64,000 nt of DNA, taken from the NCBI RefSeq assembly GCF_002259485.1, contig NZ_NPGA01000011.1:1-64000 (forward strand), read 5' to 3'. The notes beneath the pieces were generated by a model, which saw only the letters and a program-made list of their open reading frames with translations, was not told the origin of the DNA and did not search any database. Shown here piece after piece: positions 44,866-54,039 of this stretch. The translations under genes were made by a program, and so were the position numbers. This DNA is from Rhodococcus sp. 14-1411-2a (GTDB lineage: Bacteria > Actinomycetota > Actinomycetes > Mycobacteriales > Mycobacteriaceae). How positions within the stretch are numbered: position 1 is the stretch's first letter; the number at the start of each line of letters is the position of its first letter.

Positions 44866-45342
44866 ATGGCCGAACGCGAACGTGATGCGCACGGTAAACC
44901 CCTCAATGCCAGGCCTCGTGACGGTCTTGGGCGTCCCATGGCCCGCGGTGGAAACGGAACCCCGCGGGTGCCGGACGACCTTCGGCTTCCGCCCACCGCC
45001 GCTCTCGTCGAAGCGCAGAAATTCCTGGACGCGAACATGCCGTTCCATGCGCACGAGGTACTGGAAGGCACCTGGAAGAGCTGCCCGTCCGACGAGCGTC
45101 CGCTGTGGCAGGGCCTCGCCCAACTCGCCGTCGGGTTGACCCATCTGATGCGCGGGAACCGCGTCGGTGCCGCCTCGCTGCTTCGGCAGGGACACGACCG
45201 GCTCGTCGGCTTCGAGTCCAACCCACCACATCACCTCGACGTCACCGGGCTGCTGACCTGGTCGGAGGGCCTACTCGGCGAGCTCGAGACAGGAAGATTG
45301 CCGGTCGTTCCCGGCATTCCAGCGCTGCGCGTCACCGACTGA
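44866..45342 (+). CDS. DUF309 domain protein
   Basis: A 158-aa protein with a C-terminal DUF309 helical bundle: MPFHAHEVLEGTWK, LWQGLAQLAVGLTHLMRGN and GAASLLRQGHDRL. The N-terminal 45 residues are hydrophilic and Arg-rich. The His and Glu residues of FHAHEV could bind metal. Function is unknown across the family. Confidence 0.85.
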   Translation: MAERERDAHGKPLNARPRDGLGRPMARGGNGTPRVPDDLRLPPTAALVEAQKFLDANMPFHAHEVLEGTWKSCPSDERPLWQGLAQLAVGLTHLMRGNRVGAASLLRQGHDRLVGFESNPPHHLDVTGLLTWSEGLLGELETGRLPVVPGIPALRVTD

Positions 45343-45402
45343 ACCGATCCCGACAGGGGGCGTCCTGGCGTCCGATCACGGCTCGAGCTAGCCTGGCGAG
45401 GG

Positions 45403-45421
45403 TTAGGTAAGGCTAGGACAA
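45403..45421. promoter_or_regulatory. Degenerate iron-box-like site
   Basis: TTAGGTAAGGCTAGGACAA matches the IdeR/DtxR consensus at 14 of 19 positions: strong in the left half (TTAGGTNAGGCTA) and weak in the right. It lies 12-30 bp before the start of the condensation-domain-like gene. It may overlap a -10 region. Confidence 0.4.
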
Positions 45422-45433
45422 TCTGCACCGAAA

Positions 45434-46144
45434 GTGGGGTTCGTCGCCGTGACCGTGTTCGCACCGCTCAGACTCGTGCACCGCGAGAAGATCAGTCCGG
45501 CTCAGCTCGGACGCACTCTCTGCACCGAGGTGGCCGAACAGGTTCCGTACTGGGTGGCCGTCCTGACTCCGGCGGAGCGTCCGTTGCTCACCGAACACAC
45601 CGCAGTCCTCGAGCAGACGTCGATGACGTTCACTCTGCCCGACGGCCGACACCACCGCCGCATTCTGCTGCTCGCCGCTCTGGGCTCGGCCGTGTCCACG
45701 TGGCAGAGAAACAACCGACGCGGCTCCTCGGCCGGCGTGCTGGTGGACCTCGACCTCGAGAGCACCGGCGCAGTTCACCCGGTCCGGCTGCCCACGCTTC
45801 CCGTCGACGCTCTCGCCGTCCCTTCGCACCGCGAGCACCTCGTCGACGAGGTCTCGAGGCGACTGGGCTCGGTGCCGAACGGCGGCTGCGACTACGCGCT
45901 GGCTCGCAACTATCCCGCGCTGGCCTCACGCGCGGGAGCACAGATCATCGTGCACGAGGATGCACTGGCAGAGCCCAGCCGAGAGCACGCCATCGACATC
46001 GGGATCACCGTGACGAGTGCGGGTACCGCACTCGCGCGCATCACCTGGGCTGCGAATCTGCCGGGCATCGACGAACTGATCCGGCTGTGGGCGTCGGCCG
46101 TGAACGACCTCGCCCTCAGCACTACAGGCTCTTCAGCAGCCTGA
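45434..46144 (+). CDS. Orphan protein resembling the C-terminal half of an NRPS condensation domain
   Basis: A 236-aa protein. The stretch HHRRILLLAALGSAVSTW, a following VLVDLDLES segment and the C-terminal ITVTSAGTALARITWAAN..IDELIRLWASAVNDLA resemble the second half of condensation/epimerisation-type domains of NRPSs. The HHXXXDG active site of the first half is absent. It cannot be an active condensation domain as such; it may be a remnant that was kept, or a binding protein. A degenerate iron box lies upstream. The start (GTG 45434 or 45449) is uncertain. Its 3' end overlaps the endonuclease gene by 23 bp. Confidence 0.55.
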   Translation: MGFVAVTVFAPLRLVHREKISPAQLGRTLCTEVAEQVPYWVAVLTPAERPLLTEHTAVLEQTSMTFTLPDGRHHRRILLLAALGSAVSTWQRNNRRGSSAGVLVDLDLESTGAVHPVRLPTLPVDALAVPSHREHLVDEVSRRLGSVPNGGCDYALARNYPALASRAGAQIIVHEDALAEPSREHAIDIGITVTSAGTALARITWAANLPGIDELIRLWASAVNDLALSTTGSSAA

Positions 46145-46898
46145 CGTCGTCTTCGATACCTTCGGGCGGGGTCTCCAGGATCACCGGCGCGTCGGCCGCC
46201 AGGGCGACGGCGGTCAGGATCTCCGCGTCGATCGTTCCGGTGCCGAGGTTCGCGTGCCGGTCCCTGGCCGAGTCGAACTCGTCGCGTGAGTTGTTCAGGT
46301 GCACCAGATCGATGCGTCCGGTGATGGCCTTGATTCGGTCGACGACGTCGACGAGATCCTCTCCGCCGGCCCAGGCATGGCAGGTGTCCAGGCAGAAGCC
46401 GGCACCGAACTCGCCGATGGCATCCCACAGGCGGGCGATGTCGTCGAAGTGGCGTGCCATCGCGGAGTCTCCGCCCGCGGTGTTCTCGACGAAGATCGGT
46501 ACCCCGAAGCCGCCCTGCTCCGCTTGGCGCTCGAACAGCTTGCGCCAGTTGTCGATTCCCTTGGCGGTGTCCTCACCCTCACGGACGTGGCCGCCGTGGA
46601 CGACCAGCCCGATGGCCCCGATCTCGGCCGCAGCAGCAGCCTGCTCGACGACGGCCTTGCGCGACGGAATGCGGATCCGATTGTTCAAGCTCGCCACATT
46701 GAGGACATAGGACGAGTGCACCACCACGTCGACCGAGCCGTTCAGCAACGCCTCGCCCTGCGGGTGTGGTTCGAGCTTGTTCCACTTCTGCGGATCGGTG
46801 AGGAACATCTGGACGAGGTCGACGCCGAGCGCCTCGGCCGTTCCGAGAGGGTCGCTGCTGTCGCGGACGTGGGCTCCGATGCGCATGACGCCCATCAT
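46122..46898 (-). CDS. nfo: Deoxyribonuclease IV (AP endonuclease)
   Basis: A 258-aa endonuclease IV of the xylose-isomerase-like TIM-barrel type. Zinc-ligand motifs are visible: VVHSSYVLN, LVVHGGHV, FVENTAGG, CLDTCHAW and VHLNNSRDEFDSARDRHANLG. It nicks DNA at abasic sites in base excision repair. Three candidate starts (46898, 46895, 46886) are in frame; the third, beginning MRIGAHV, fits the family best. Confidence 0.93.
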   Translation of the reverse strand: MMGVMRIGAHVRDSSDPLGTAEALGVDLVQMFLTDPQKWNKLEPHPQGEALLNGSVDVVVHSSYVLNVASLNNRIRIPSRKAVVEQAAAAAEIGAIGLVVHGGHVREGEDTAKGIDNWRKLFERQAEQGGFGVPIFVENTAGGDSAMARHFDDIARLWDAIGEFGAGFCLDTCHAWAGGEDLVDVVDRIKAITGRIDLVHLNNSRDEFDSARDRHANLGTGTIDAEILTAVALAADAPVILETPPEGIEDDVRLLKSL

Positions 46899-46961
46899 AG
46901 GGGTGGTGTTCAGGGTCTCCCCTGATAGCGACGGGCGCGGAACGCTGGAACACTGGCACCC

Positions 46962-47696
46962 ATGAGCGACATTGCCGCACGTGCGGTCGACGTATCGAAG
47001 GTCTACGGATCAGGGGACACCCAGGTCCACGCACTGTCCGGGGTGAGCGTCGAATTCGCTCGCGGAGAATTCACCGCCATCATGGGCCCCTCGGGTTCGG
47101 GCAAGTCCACGCTCATGCACTGCCTGGCCGGCTTGGACAACGCATCCTCGGGAACGGTGACCATCGGCGACACCGAGCTGACGGCGCTCTCCGACAAGGA
47201 GATGACCGGATTGCGAAGGGACCGAATCGGATTCGTGTTCCAGGCCTTCAACCTGGTGCCGACGCTCACCGCGCTGGAGAACATCACCCTGCCCCTCGAC
47301 ATCGCCGGCCGCACGCCGGACAAAGAATGGCTCGACACCGTGGTCGACCGACTCGGCCTGCGCGACCGCCTCGATCACCGCCCCAGCGAACTCTCGGGCG
47401 GACAGCAGCAGCGAGTGGCGTGCGCCCGCGCTCTGGCAGGCCGACCCGACATCGTGTTCGGCGACGAGCCCACCGGTAACCTGGACTCCCGCTCGTCCGG
47501 CGAGGTGCTGTCGATTCTGCGCACTGCCGCAGACGAATTCGATCAGACCGTCGTCATCGTCACGCACGATCCACGCGCGGCCAGTTACGCCGACCGCGTC
47601 GTGTTCCTCGCCGACGGCGCAGTCATCGATCAGCTGAACTCGCCCACCGCCGACGCCGTACTCGAGCGGATGAAGAAGCTCGAGACGGTCCGATAA
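46962..47696 (+). CDS. ABC transporter ATP-binding protein (MacB/LolD type)
   Basis: A 244-aa ATPase: Walker [11 protein letters not shown]-loop [16 protein letters not shown], signature [10 protein letters not shown], Walker [14 protein letters not shown] and switch His VTHDPR. The [11 protein letters not shown] type is typical of MacB/LolD/FtsE-like ATPases acting with FtsX-fold permeases. Its stop overlaps the permease ATG (TAATG). Confidence 0.94.
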   Translation: MSDIAARAVDVSKVYGSGDTQVHALSGVSVEFARGEFTAIMGPSGSGKSTLMHCLAGLDNASSGTVTIGDTELTALSDKEMTGLRRDRIGFVFQAFNLVPTLTALENITLPLDIAGRTPDKEWLDTVVDRLGLRDRLDHRPSELSGGQQQRVACARALAGRPDIVFGDEPTGNLDSRSSGEVLSILRTAADEFDQTVVIVTHDPRAASYADRVVFLADGAVIDQLNSPTADAVLERMKKLETVR

Positions 47697-50287
47697 TGGC
47701 GCACTCCATCTCCAAGAAATCCGTCTCCGACAAACCTCCTCGACAAAAGCCGTCGGGCAATCCCATGCGCAAGGTGTCACTGAGAAACCTTGCCGCACAC
47801 AAAGTCCGACTGGCCCTGACGGTACTGTCGGTCGTGCTCGGCACGGCATTCGTCGCGGGCTCGTTCGTGTTCACCGACACCCTTCAGCGCACTTTCTCCT
47901 CACTGTTCGCCGATACCGCGCAGGGCGCGGATGTTCGAGTGAGCCCCGAGGACGCACGCTCGTCCGGCGTGCCGAACGAGGACATCGCGGCGATCTCGGC
48001 GTTGCCGAACGTGCGCGCCGTATCGCCGTACGTCGGCGGACAGTTGGTACTGCTGGGGTCCGACGGTGCCGCCGTACAGTCCGGTGGCGCACCGACCATC
48101 GGCGAGTCGTATCTCCCCGACGACCAACGACTCGGTGATCCGACCACCTTCGTCGACGGTTCGGCTCCCACCGCCCCCGGCCAGGTCGCGATCAACGCCG
48201 GTGGTGCCGAGCGCGCCGGACTCGAGGTGGGCGACGCCACCCGGGTACTCGTGCCGTCCAAGGGCATCACCGACATCACGATCACCGGAATCTATTCGAC
48301 AGCAACAGAATCCGGTGGCTACATCGGAATCCAGTTCGTGCAGAGCCAGGCGAACGAGCTGTTCACCGACGGTGCCCACGTGCAGTACATCGACGTCGCA
48401 GGCACCGATCTCGCCGCGCAAGGGCTGACTCAGAGCGATCTCCGCGACGAGATCGCCGCGGCGTTCCCCGACCTGAAGGTCCAGACCGCCGCGGACGTAC
48501 AGGCCGAGACTCAGGCCGAGGTCGAGTCGGCACTGTCGTTCATCAACTACTTCCTGCTGGCCTTCGGTGGGATCGCCCTGCTGGTCGGCACCTTCATCAT
48601 CTACAACACGTTCTCGATGATCGTCGCTCAGCGCGTCCGCGAATTGGCACTGCTGCGCGCCGTCGGAGCCAGCCGCGGGCAGGTCAGCCGCTCGGTCGTT
48701 CTCGAAGCTCTCGTTGTCGGCATCATCGGCAGCATCCTCGGCTTCGTCGGCGGGGTAGGGCTGGCCTACGGGCTACGGGCACTGCTCAACGCCTTCGATC
48801 TGGGTCTGCCGTCGGGACCGTTGGCACTCGAGCCGCGCACCGTTGTCGTCGCGTTCGCCGTCGGCATCGTCGTCACCGTGCTGAGCGCGTACGCGCCGGC
48901 CCGGCGGGCAGCCAAGATTCCACCGGTCGCCGCGATGCGCGAGGAATTCGCCTCTGCGGGTGACACCCTGCGTACCCGAACGTTCGTGGGCGTCGGCCTC
49001 GGAATCGCGGGCGCGGCCGCGCTGATCATCGGCGCGCAGTCGACCGGCGGGGCGGCCGCTGCCACGGTCGGCGCGGGAGCCGTCGCGCTGATCGTCGCCA
49101 CCGCACTGGCCGCGCCGTCGCTGTCACGGCCGGTCGTCGGCGCACTGGGGGCCGTCATCACCCGTCCGTTCGGAGCGATCGGACGCCTGGCCAGGACCAA
49201 TTCGGTTCGCAACCCCAGACGCACCGCGGCCACCGCCTTCGCCCTCATGCTCGGACTCATGCTCGTCACCGTCATCGGCGTGCTCGGATCCACCGCCAAG
49301 GCCAGCGTCGACTCACTCGTCGACACCGGGGTCGAGGCGGACTACATCCTCTCCGGCCCGCAGTCGATCGGCGTTCCGACCGGTGCCACCACGGCCGCAC
49401 AGCAGGTGACCGGCGTGGACCGTACTGCGGTGCTGCACCCGGTGTTCGTGACGATCGCAGACCAGGAGGAGTTCGGCGCCGCGATCGACGGCTCCCCCGA
49501 GGGACTGCTCGAGCTGTCGATGGTCCAGGGCACGGCAGATCTGAACAGCAACGGGTTCTCGGTGTCGGAAACCGAAGCGGCGAGCCGCGGCTGGACCGTC
49601 GGAACCGAGGTCACCTTCGACACCGTCGACGGTGCGTCCGTCCCGGTGACGGTCACCGGGGTCTTCACCGACAATCCTCTGATCGGGAACTGGATCGTCT
49701 CGGGCGACATCTACCAGGAGGTGACGCCGTCGATCACCCGCTCGGACCTTCTGGTTCTCGTCAAGGCCGCACCCGGCACCGACCTCGACACACTGCGCAC
49801 CGACCTCGAAGCCGCGACCAAACCGTTCGTCGTCGTCCAGGTTCAAGACGTGGAGGAGTTCAAGGGCAGCCAGGGACAGCAGATCGACACGCTGCTCGCG
49901 GTGTTGTACGGCTTGCTGGCATTGGCCGTCGTCATCGCTGTGCTCGGCATCGTCAACACGCTGGCCTTGTCGGTGGTGGAGCGGCGTCGGGAGATCGGCA
50001 TGCTGCGCGCGATAGGCATGCAGCGGCCGCAGGTCCGTCGCATCATCTATCTCGAGTCGCTGCTCATCGCGCTGTTCGGCGCGATCGTGGGCGTGGTCCT
50101 CGGAATCGCGTTCGGGTGGGGATTCGTGCAGACCCTGCGCGACGAGGGCCTGGGCACCATGACCGTGCCGTGGGGCCAGGTGGTGGCCATGCTGCTCGGA
50201 TCGGCCGTTGTCGGTGTGTTGGCGGCACTGTGGCCTGCTGTGCGAGCCGCGCGTACGAAGCCGTTGGAGGCCATCGCGGACCTGTAG
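47696..50287 (+). CDS. FtsX-like ABC permease (two FtsX domains)
   Basis: An 863-aa permease with about ten transmembrane helices. Helix 1 (near residues 40-60) is followed by a large extracellular domain (about 65-270), three helices with FtsX motif (MIVAQRVRELALLRAVGASRGQV), a mid block of further helices, a second extracellular domain (about 540-710) and a final FtsX block (ERRREIGMLRAIGMQRPQV). Duplicated FtsX permeases of this type act as mechanotransmitters or lipid/peptide extruders. It pairs with the ATPase upstream. A hairpin at 50306-50348 probably ends the operon. Confidence 0.92.
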   Translation: MAHSISKKSVSDKPPRQKPSGNPMRKVSLRNLAAHKVRLALTVLSVVLGTAFVAGSFVFTDTLQRTFSSLFADTAQGADVRVSPEDARSSGVPNEDIAAISALPNVRAVSPYVGGQLVLLGSDGAAVQSGGAPTIGESYLPDDQRLGDPTTFVDGSAPTAPGQVAINAGGAERAGLEVGDATRVLVPSKGITDITITGIYSTATESGGYIGIQFVQSQANELFTDGAHVQYIDVAGTDLAAQGLTQSDLRDEIAAAFPDLKVQTAADVQAETQAEVESALSFINYFLLAFGGIALLVGTFIIYNTFSMIVAQRVRELALLRAVGASRGQVSRSVVLEALVVGIIGSILGFVGGVGLAYGLRALLNAFDLGLPSGPLALEPRTVVVAFAVGIVVTVLSAYAPARRAAKIPPVAAMREEFASAGDTLRTRTFVGVGLGIAGAAALIIGAQSTGGAAAATVGAGAVALIVATALAAPSLSRPVVGALGAVITRPFGAIGRLARTNSVRNPRRTAATAFALMLGLMLVTVIGVLGSTAKASVDSLVDTGVEADYILSGPQSIGVPTGATTAAQQVTGVDRTAVLHPVFVTIADQEEFGAAIDGSPEGLLELSMVQGTADLNSNGFSVSETEAASRGWTVGTEVTFDTVDGASVPVTVTGVFTDNPLIGNWIVSGDIYQEVTPSITRSDLLVLVKAAPGTDLDTLRTDLEAATKPFVVVQVQDVEEFKGSQGQQIDTLLAVLYGLLALAVVIAVLGIVNTLALSVVERRREIGMLRAIGMQRPQVRRIIYLESLLIALFGAIVGVVLGIAFGWGFVQTLRDEGLGTMTVPWGQVVAMLLGSAVVGVLAALWPAVRAARTKPLEAIADL

Positions 50288-50305
50288 GGCCGAGCCCGAA
50301 ACAGA

Positions 50306-50348
50306 CCGGGCATTCCGCAACGTCACCCGATTGTTGTGGAATGTCCGG
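50306..50348 (+). terminator. Hairpin terminator after the MacB-type operon
   Basis: Arms CCGGGCATTCCGCAAC (50306-50321) and GTTGTGGAATGTCCGG (50333-50348) pair over 16 bp in RNA with two G:U pairs. TTTT follows directly. Confidence 0.6.
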
Positions 50349-50406
50349 TTTTCCGCTTGCGCGAAAAGGTTCTGCACGTTTACCTTTGAGTCGGTAAAAA
50401 GTCTTC

Positions 50407-50435
50407 GAGCCGGTTTGTACGTTTCAAACCGACTC
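50407..50435. promoter_or_regulatory. Inverted repeat upstream of the NRPS-like gene
   Basis: GAGCCGGTTTG-N7-CAAACCGACTC: 11-bp arms with one mismatch, 34 bp before the start of the A-PCP-TE gene. Possibly an operator; the regulator is not known. Confidence 0.4.
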
Positions 50436-50469
50436 CGACATCACGGGTCGGGCTCGTGCAAGGAGAATC

Positions 50470-53025
50470 ATGTCGATTCAGGACATCGATGCGCCGACCC
50501 GTCTTTCACTGGCCCCACTGTGCCGGCCGGAACGCCGCGACACCCTGATGGCCCGCTACCGCGAGGTGGCTCACGCGCTGCCCGACGCCGTCGCGCTCGA
50601 CGTCGACGGCTCGTCCCTGACCTTCGACGAGCTCCTCCATCGCGCCTACTCTCTGGCTCGTAAGATCGCCACGCTCTTTCCTGCCGATTCTCGGCCGCTC
50701 GCCGTGGACACCGACGCGACGACGGACTCGATCGTGCTGATGCTGGCCGTCGTCGCTGCAGGCCATCCCCTGGTGCCGCTCGACCCCATGCTTCCCGCCG
50801 AGCGCCGCGCCACGATCATCGACCAAGCAGGTGCGACGGCGATCGACTCCACCACCGTCGCCGCCGCCATGGACTCGTGTGTGCCGCTGCCGACGCTGTC
50901 GGGCGACCACACCGCGGTGATCAACTACACCTCGGGATCCACCGGCACCGCCAAGGGCGTGATCCTCAGCCACCGCATGTGTCTGACCAAGGCATACGAA
51001 GTCGCCAACGCGTTGGCGCTGGGCCCACACGACCGCGTCGGAAACTCGCTTCCGGTCAGCTTCGGGGCCGGCTTGAACACGTTGTTCGCGGGGTTGCTCA
51101 GCGGTGCCGCCGTGCACTGCCGCGACCCGAGGGCAGGTGTCCCCAGCAGCACCGTCGAGTGGACAGCCGCGCATTCCCTGACCACGCTGCACTGCTCGTC
51201 GTCGCTGCTGCGCGCAGTCTCCGCCGCCGATCACGGACCCACCGGTCGGGCCGTACCCACGCTGCGGGTGGTCATCACATACGGGGAATCCCTGCACGCC
51301 GACGATGCCGACGGTTTTCGGCGGCGATTCGACAGCCGCGCCACGGTGGTCAACTGGTACGCGACCACCGAGGCCGGGGCCGTCGCCTACAGCGAATACC
51401 CGCTCGAACGAGCGCTGCCGTCGGGCTTTCTCCCTGCGGGCAGACCCATCGCAGGCAAGCTGGTCGAAGTCGTCACCTCCGACGGTTCGTCGTGTGCACC
51501 GGACGTGATCGGCGAGATACGGGTGACGTCGAACTGTTTGGCCGACGGCTACCTCGGCGGTGCCGGTCGGGATTCCCAGCGATTCGCCGCGCTCGGCGAC
51601 GGTCTGTTCCGGTACCGCACCGGCGATCTGGGACGACTCGACGAACACGGGACGCTGCACCTGGCCGGCCGCATCGACGACGCCGTCAAGGTGCGCGGAT
51701 ACCTGGTGGAGCCGGCCGAGGTCGAGGCAGCACTGCGCGCCATGCCGGAGATCGGCGACGCAGCGGTGATCGGCAGGACTTCCGGCACCGATACCGACCT
51801 GGTCGCCTACGTGTGCTCGGCGCGTTCCGGTCGTCGACCCTCCGTGGGCGAGATCAGAGCGTCGCTGCGCCGGACGCTGCCGGAGTGGATGGTGCCCACC
51901 CACATCGTCGCGCTCGACGCGATGCCGCGCAACGAACGCGGCAAGCTCGACCGCGGCGCACTGCCCGAGCCGGCCGATCGACGCGTCGAGCGCACCGCGG
52001 TCGGCCCGACCGAGTACATCGTGGCCGAGGCTGCGCGCACCGCGATCGGGCTGGACACCATCGGACGGGACGAGGATTTCCTGGCTCTGGGCGGAAACTC
52101 GCTGACCACCACGGCCATGCTGGCCCAACTCCGCGAGAACCTGAAGATCGATCTGACACCGGAGGACGTGTTCGCGGCGACCACTGTTCGAGAGTTGGCC
52201 GTGACAGTCGACGCCCGCCTCGAAGACGCGGCAACTGCGCGTCGACGCACGGCAGGCGAACACGACGTGCTCGTGCCGCTGCGCACAGAGGGAAGCAAGG
52301 CACCGATCTTCCTGATCGGCGGTGCAGGCGTCGGCGCGATGGCATTTCTGAATCTCGTCAAGCACATCGACGCCGACCGGCCGGTGTATGCCCTGCAGGC
52401 GCACGGCCGCGGCAAGCGAGGACGGCCGGACCGGACGATTCGGCGAACCGCGAAACGCTACGTCGACGCTGTTCGCACAGTCCAGCCCGAGGGCCCGTTC
52501 CATCTGGTCGGCCACTCGCTCGGCGGCTGGATTGCCATCGCGATGGCAGAGGAGATCCGAGACTCCGGCCTCGGGTCTCCCCACCTGTTGCTCCTCGACA
52601 CACGGCTGTTTCGGCATCTGCTGGACAGGTTGCCCGGCGGTACCGAGGTTCCGGCTGCGCCGCCGGCGCAGACGCGTGAAGAGGCGGGCTTCCACCTAGG
52701 CCGCGTCGGCACCGCTGCCCTCTGGTTACGGATGCAATTCGCCGGGCTGCTGCGGTACCCGACGACGATGGAATGGTTGGTTTTCGCAAGCATCGGGTAC
52801 GTGGCGTTGAACAAGCACGTGCCGACACCGTGGTCGGGTTCGATGACCGTGGTTCGCACAGCGGAGAACGTGAAAGATCTCAGGTCGTGGCAGACGGTCG
52901 GCCGTGGTGAGCTGACCTTCGTCGACATCTCCGGAGATCACGTCGACATGCTGCGTGAACCGATGGCCGAGCACTTGGCCGAGACGATCGCGAACACCTT
53001 CGACGATGCGGGCCTCGCACACTGA
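50470..53025 (+). CDS. Stand-alone NRPS-like enzyme: adenylation - carrier - thioesterase
   Basis: An 851-aa enzyme. The A domain (about 1-500) has YTSGSTGTAKGV (A3), NWYATTE (A5), YRTGDLG (A7), GRIDDAVKVRGYLVEPAEVE (A8) and NERGKLDR with the catalytic Lys (A10). The PCP (about 510-590) has Ser544 in LALGGNSL for phosphopantetheine. The TE (about 610-851) has Ser683 in GHSLGGW and a C-terminal His (SGDHVDM). No condensation or reductase domain is present. The A4 region (PVSFGAGLNT) lacks the usual Asp of amino-acid-activating domains, so a non-amino or keto acid substrate is possible. It may form a co-operating unit with the hydrolase that follows. Confidence 0.92.
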   Translation: MSIQDIDAPTRLSLAPLCRPERRDTLMARYREVAHALPDAVALDVDGSSLTFDELLHRAYSLARKIATLFPADSRPLAVDTDATTDSIVLMLAVVAAGHPLVPLDPMLPAERRATIIDQAGATAIDSTTVAAAMDSCVPLPTLSGDHTAVINYTSGSTGTAKGVILSHRMCLTKAYEVANALALGPHDRVGNSLPVSFGAGLNTLFAGLLSGAAVHCRDPRAGVPSSTVEWTAAHSLTTLHCSSSLLRAVSAADHGPTGRAVPTLRVVITYGESLHADDADGFRRRFDSRATVVNWYATTEAGAVAYSEYPLERALPSGFLPAGRPIAGKLVEVVTSDGSSCAPDVIGEIRVTSNCLADGYLGGAGRDSQRFAALGDGLFRYRTGDLGRLDEHGTLHLAGRIDDAVKVRGYLVEPAEVEAALRAMPEIGDAAVIGRTSGTDTDLVAYVCSARSGRRPSVGEIRASLRRTLPEWMVPTHIVALDAMPRNERGKLDRGALPEPADRRVERTAVGPTEYIVAEAARTAIGLDTIGRDEDFLALGGNSLTTTAMLAQLRENLKIDLTPEDVFAATTVRELAVTVDARLEDAATARRRTAGEHDVLVPLRTEGSKAPIFLIGGAGVGAMAFLNLVKHIDADRPVYALQAHGRGKRGRPDRTIRRTAKRYVDAVRTVQPEGPFHLVGHSLGGWIAIAMAEEIRDSGLGSPHLLLLDTRLFRHLLDRLPGGTEVPAAPPAQTREEAGFHLGRVGTAALWLRMQFAGLLRYPTTMEWLVFASIGYVALNKHVPTPWSGSMTVVRTAENVKDLRSWQTVGRGELTFVDISGDHVDMLREPMAEHLAETIANTFDDAGLAH

Positions 53026-53124
53026 TCGACGGTCTGTCGTTGGGTGGGCTCAGCTTGTACGTTTGTGCCAACGGCTCACCGAGCCACGCACCGATCCGGG
53101 CATCACACGACGAGGAGGTCGACC

Positions 53125-54039
53125 ATGAGTTCATCGTACGAATTGCAGTCGGTGGAACTACACAAGGACGTCCTGCGATACGTGGACATGGGCGAGGGCC
53201 CACCCGTGATTCTGGTGCACGGACTGCTCGGATCGCATCAGTCCTGGGGCCCGCAACTCGAGCGTCTGTCGCAGAAGTATCGCGTCATCGCTCCCGACCT
53301 GTTCGGGCACGGAGACTCCGACAAGCCGTCCGGCGACTACTCGCTCAGTTCGCACTCGGCCACCATTCGCGATCTCATGGATCACCTGAACATCGACTCC
53401 GCCCCGATGGTCGGTCACTCGCTCGGCGGGGGCATCGTCATGCAGCTGACGTACCTCTTTCCCGAACGCGTCGATCGCCTGGCGTTGGTCAGCAGCGGCG
53501 GACTCGGTCCCGAGGTGAGCCTGCTCCTCAAGGCTGCGACGCTGCCCGGCAGTGAGCTGGTTCTGCCGCTGCTCGCATCGGACTGGTTCCGCAAGAACGC
53601 AGAGGGCGCGCTGGCGCAGTTGGGCAAATGGGGTCTGCCGGTCAAGCCAGGTCCCAGCATGGCCGAGACCTGGCGGTCGTTCCGGTCGGTTGCCGACCGC
53701 TCTACCCGCGGGGCCTTTCTGGCGTCGACGCGAGCCGTGGTGGGCCCGCGTGGGCAGACCGTGAGCGCGAAGCAACATTTCGAGAAGTTCGAGTCCATTC
53801 CGTCGCTGCTCGTCTGGGGCGGCAAGGACCGGATGATTCCCGCCAAGCACGCCGACAACATTCGACGTGAGGTTCCCAACAGTCGCGTCGAGATCTTTCC
53901 CGACGCCGGCCATTTCCCCCAGCTCGACGAGCCGGACTTCTTCTTCCGCTTGCTCGACGAGTTCCTCGACGCAAACGAGTCCGACAAGAGCGCGCCCGCG
54001 GCCATCACCCCGGCGGCTGTTCCGTTGCAGCACCCGTGA
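53125..54039 (+). CDS. Alpha/beta hydrolase
   Basis: A 304-aa alpha/beta-fold hydrolase. Oxyanion motif HGLLGSHQSW, nucleophile Ser in VGHSLGGG, Asp in WGGKDRMIP and His in DAGHFPQLDEP complete the triad. GAGGAGG is 7 nt before the ATG at 53125. The last 4 bp overlap the next gene (GTGA). It is similar to meta-cleavage/haloalkane-type hydrolases; substrate unknown. It may act on the product of the A-PCP-TE enzyme upstream (99-bp gap). Confidence 0.88.
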   Translation: MSSSYELQSVELHKDVLRYVDMGEGPPVILVHGLLGSHQSWGPQLERLSQKYRVIAPDLFGHGDSDKPSGDYSLSSHSATIRDLMDHLNIDSAPMVGHSLGGGIVMQLTYLFPERVDRLALVSSGGLGPEVSLLLKAATLPGSELVLPLLASDWFRKNAEGALAQLGKWGLPVKPGPSMAETWRSFRSVADRSTRGAFLASTRAVVGPRGQTVSAKQHFEKFESIPSLLVWGGKDRMIPAKHADNIRREVPNSRVEIFPDAGHFPQLDEPDFFFRLLDEFLDANESDKSAPAAITPAAVPLQHP

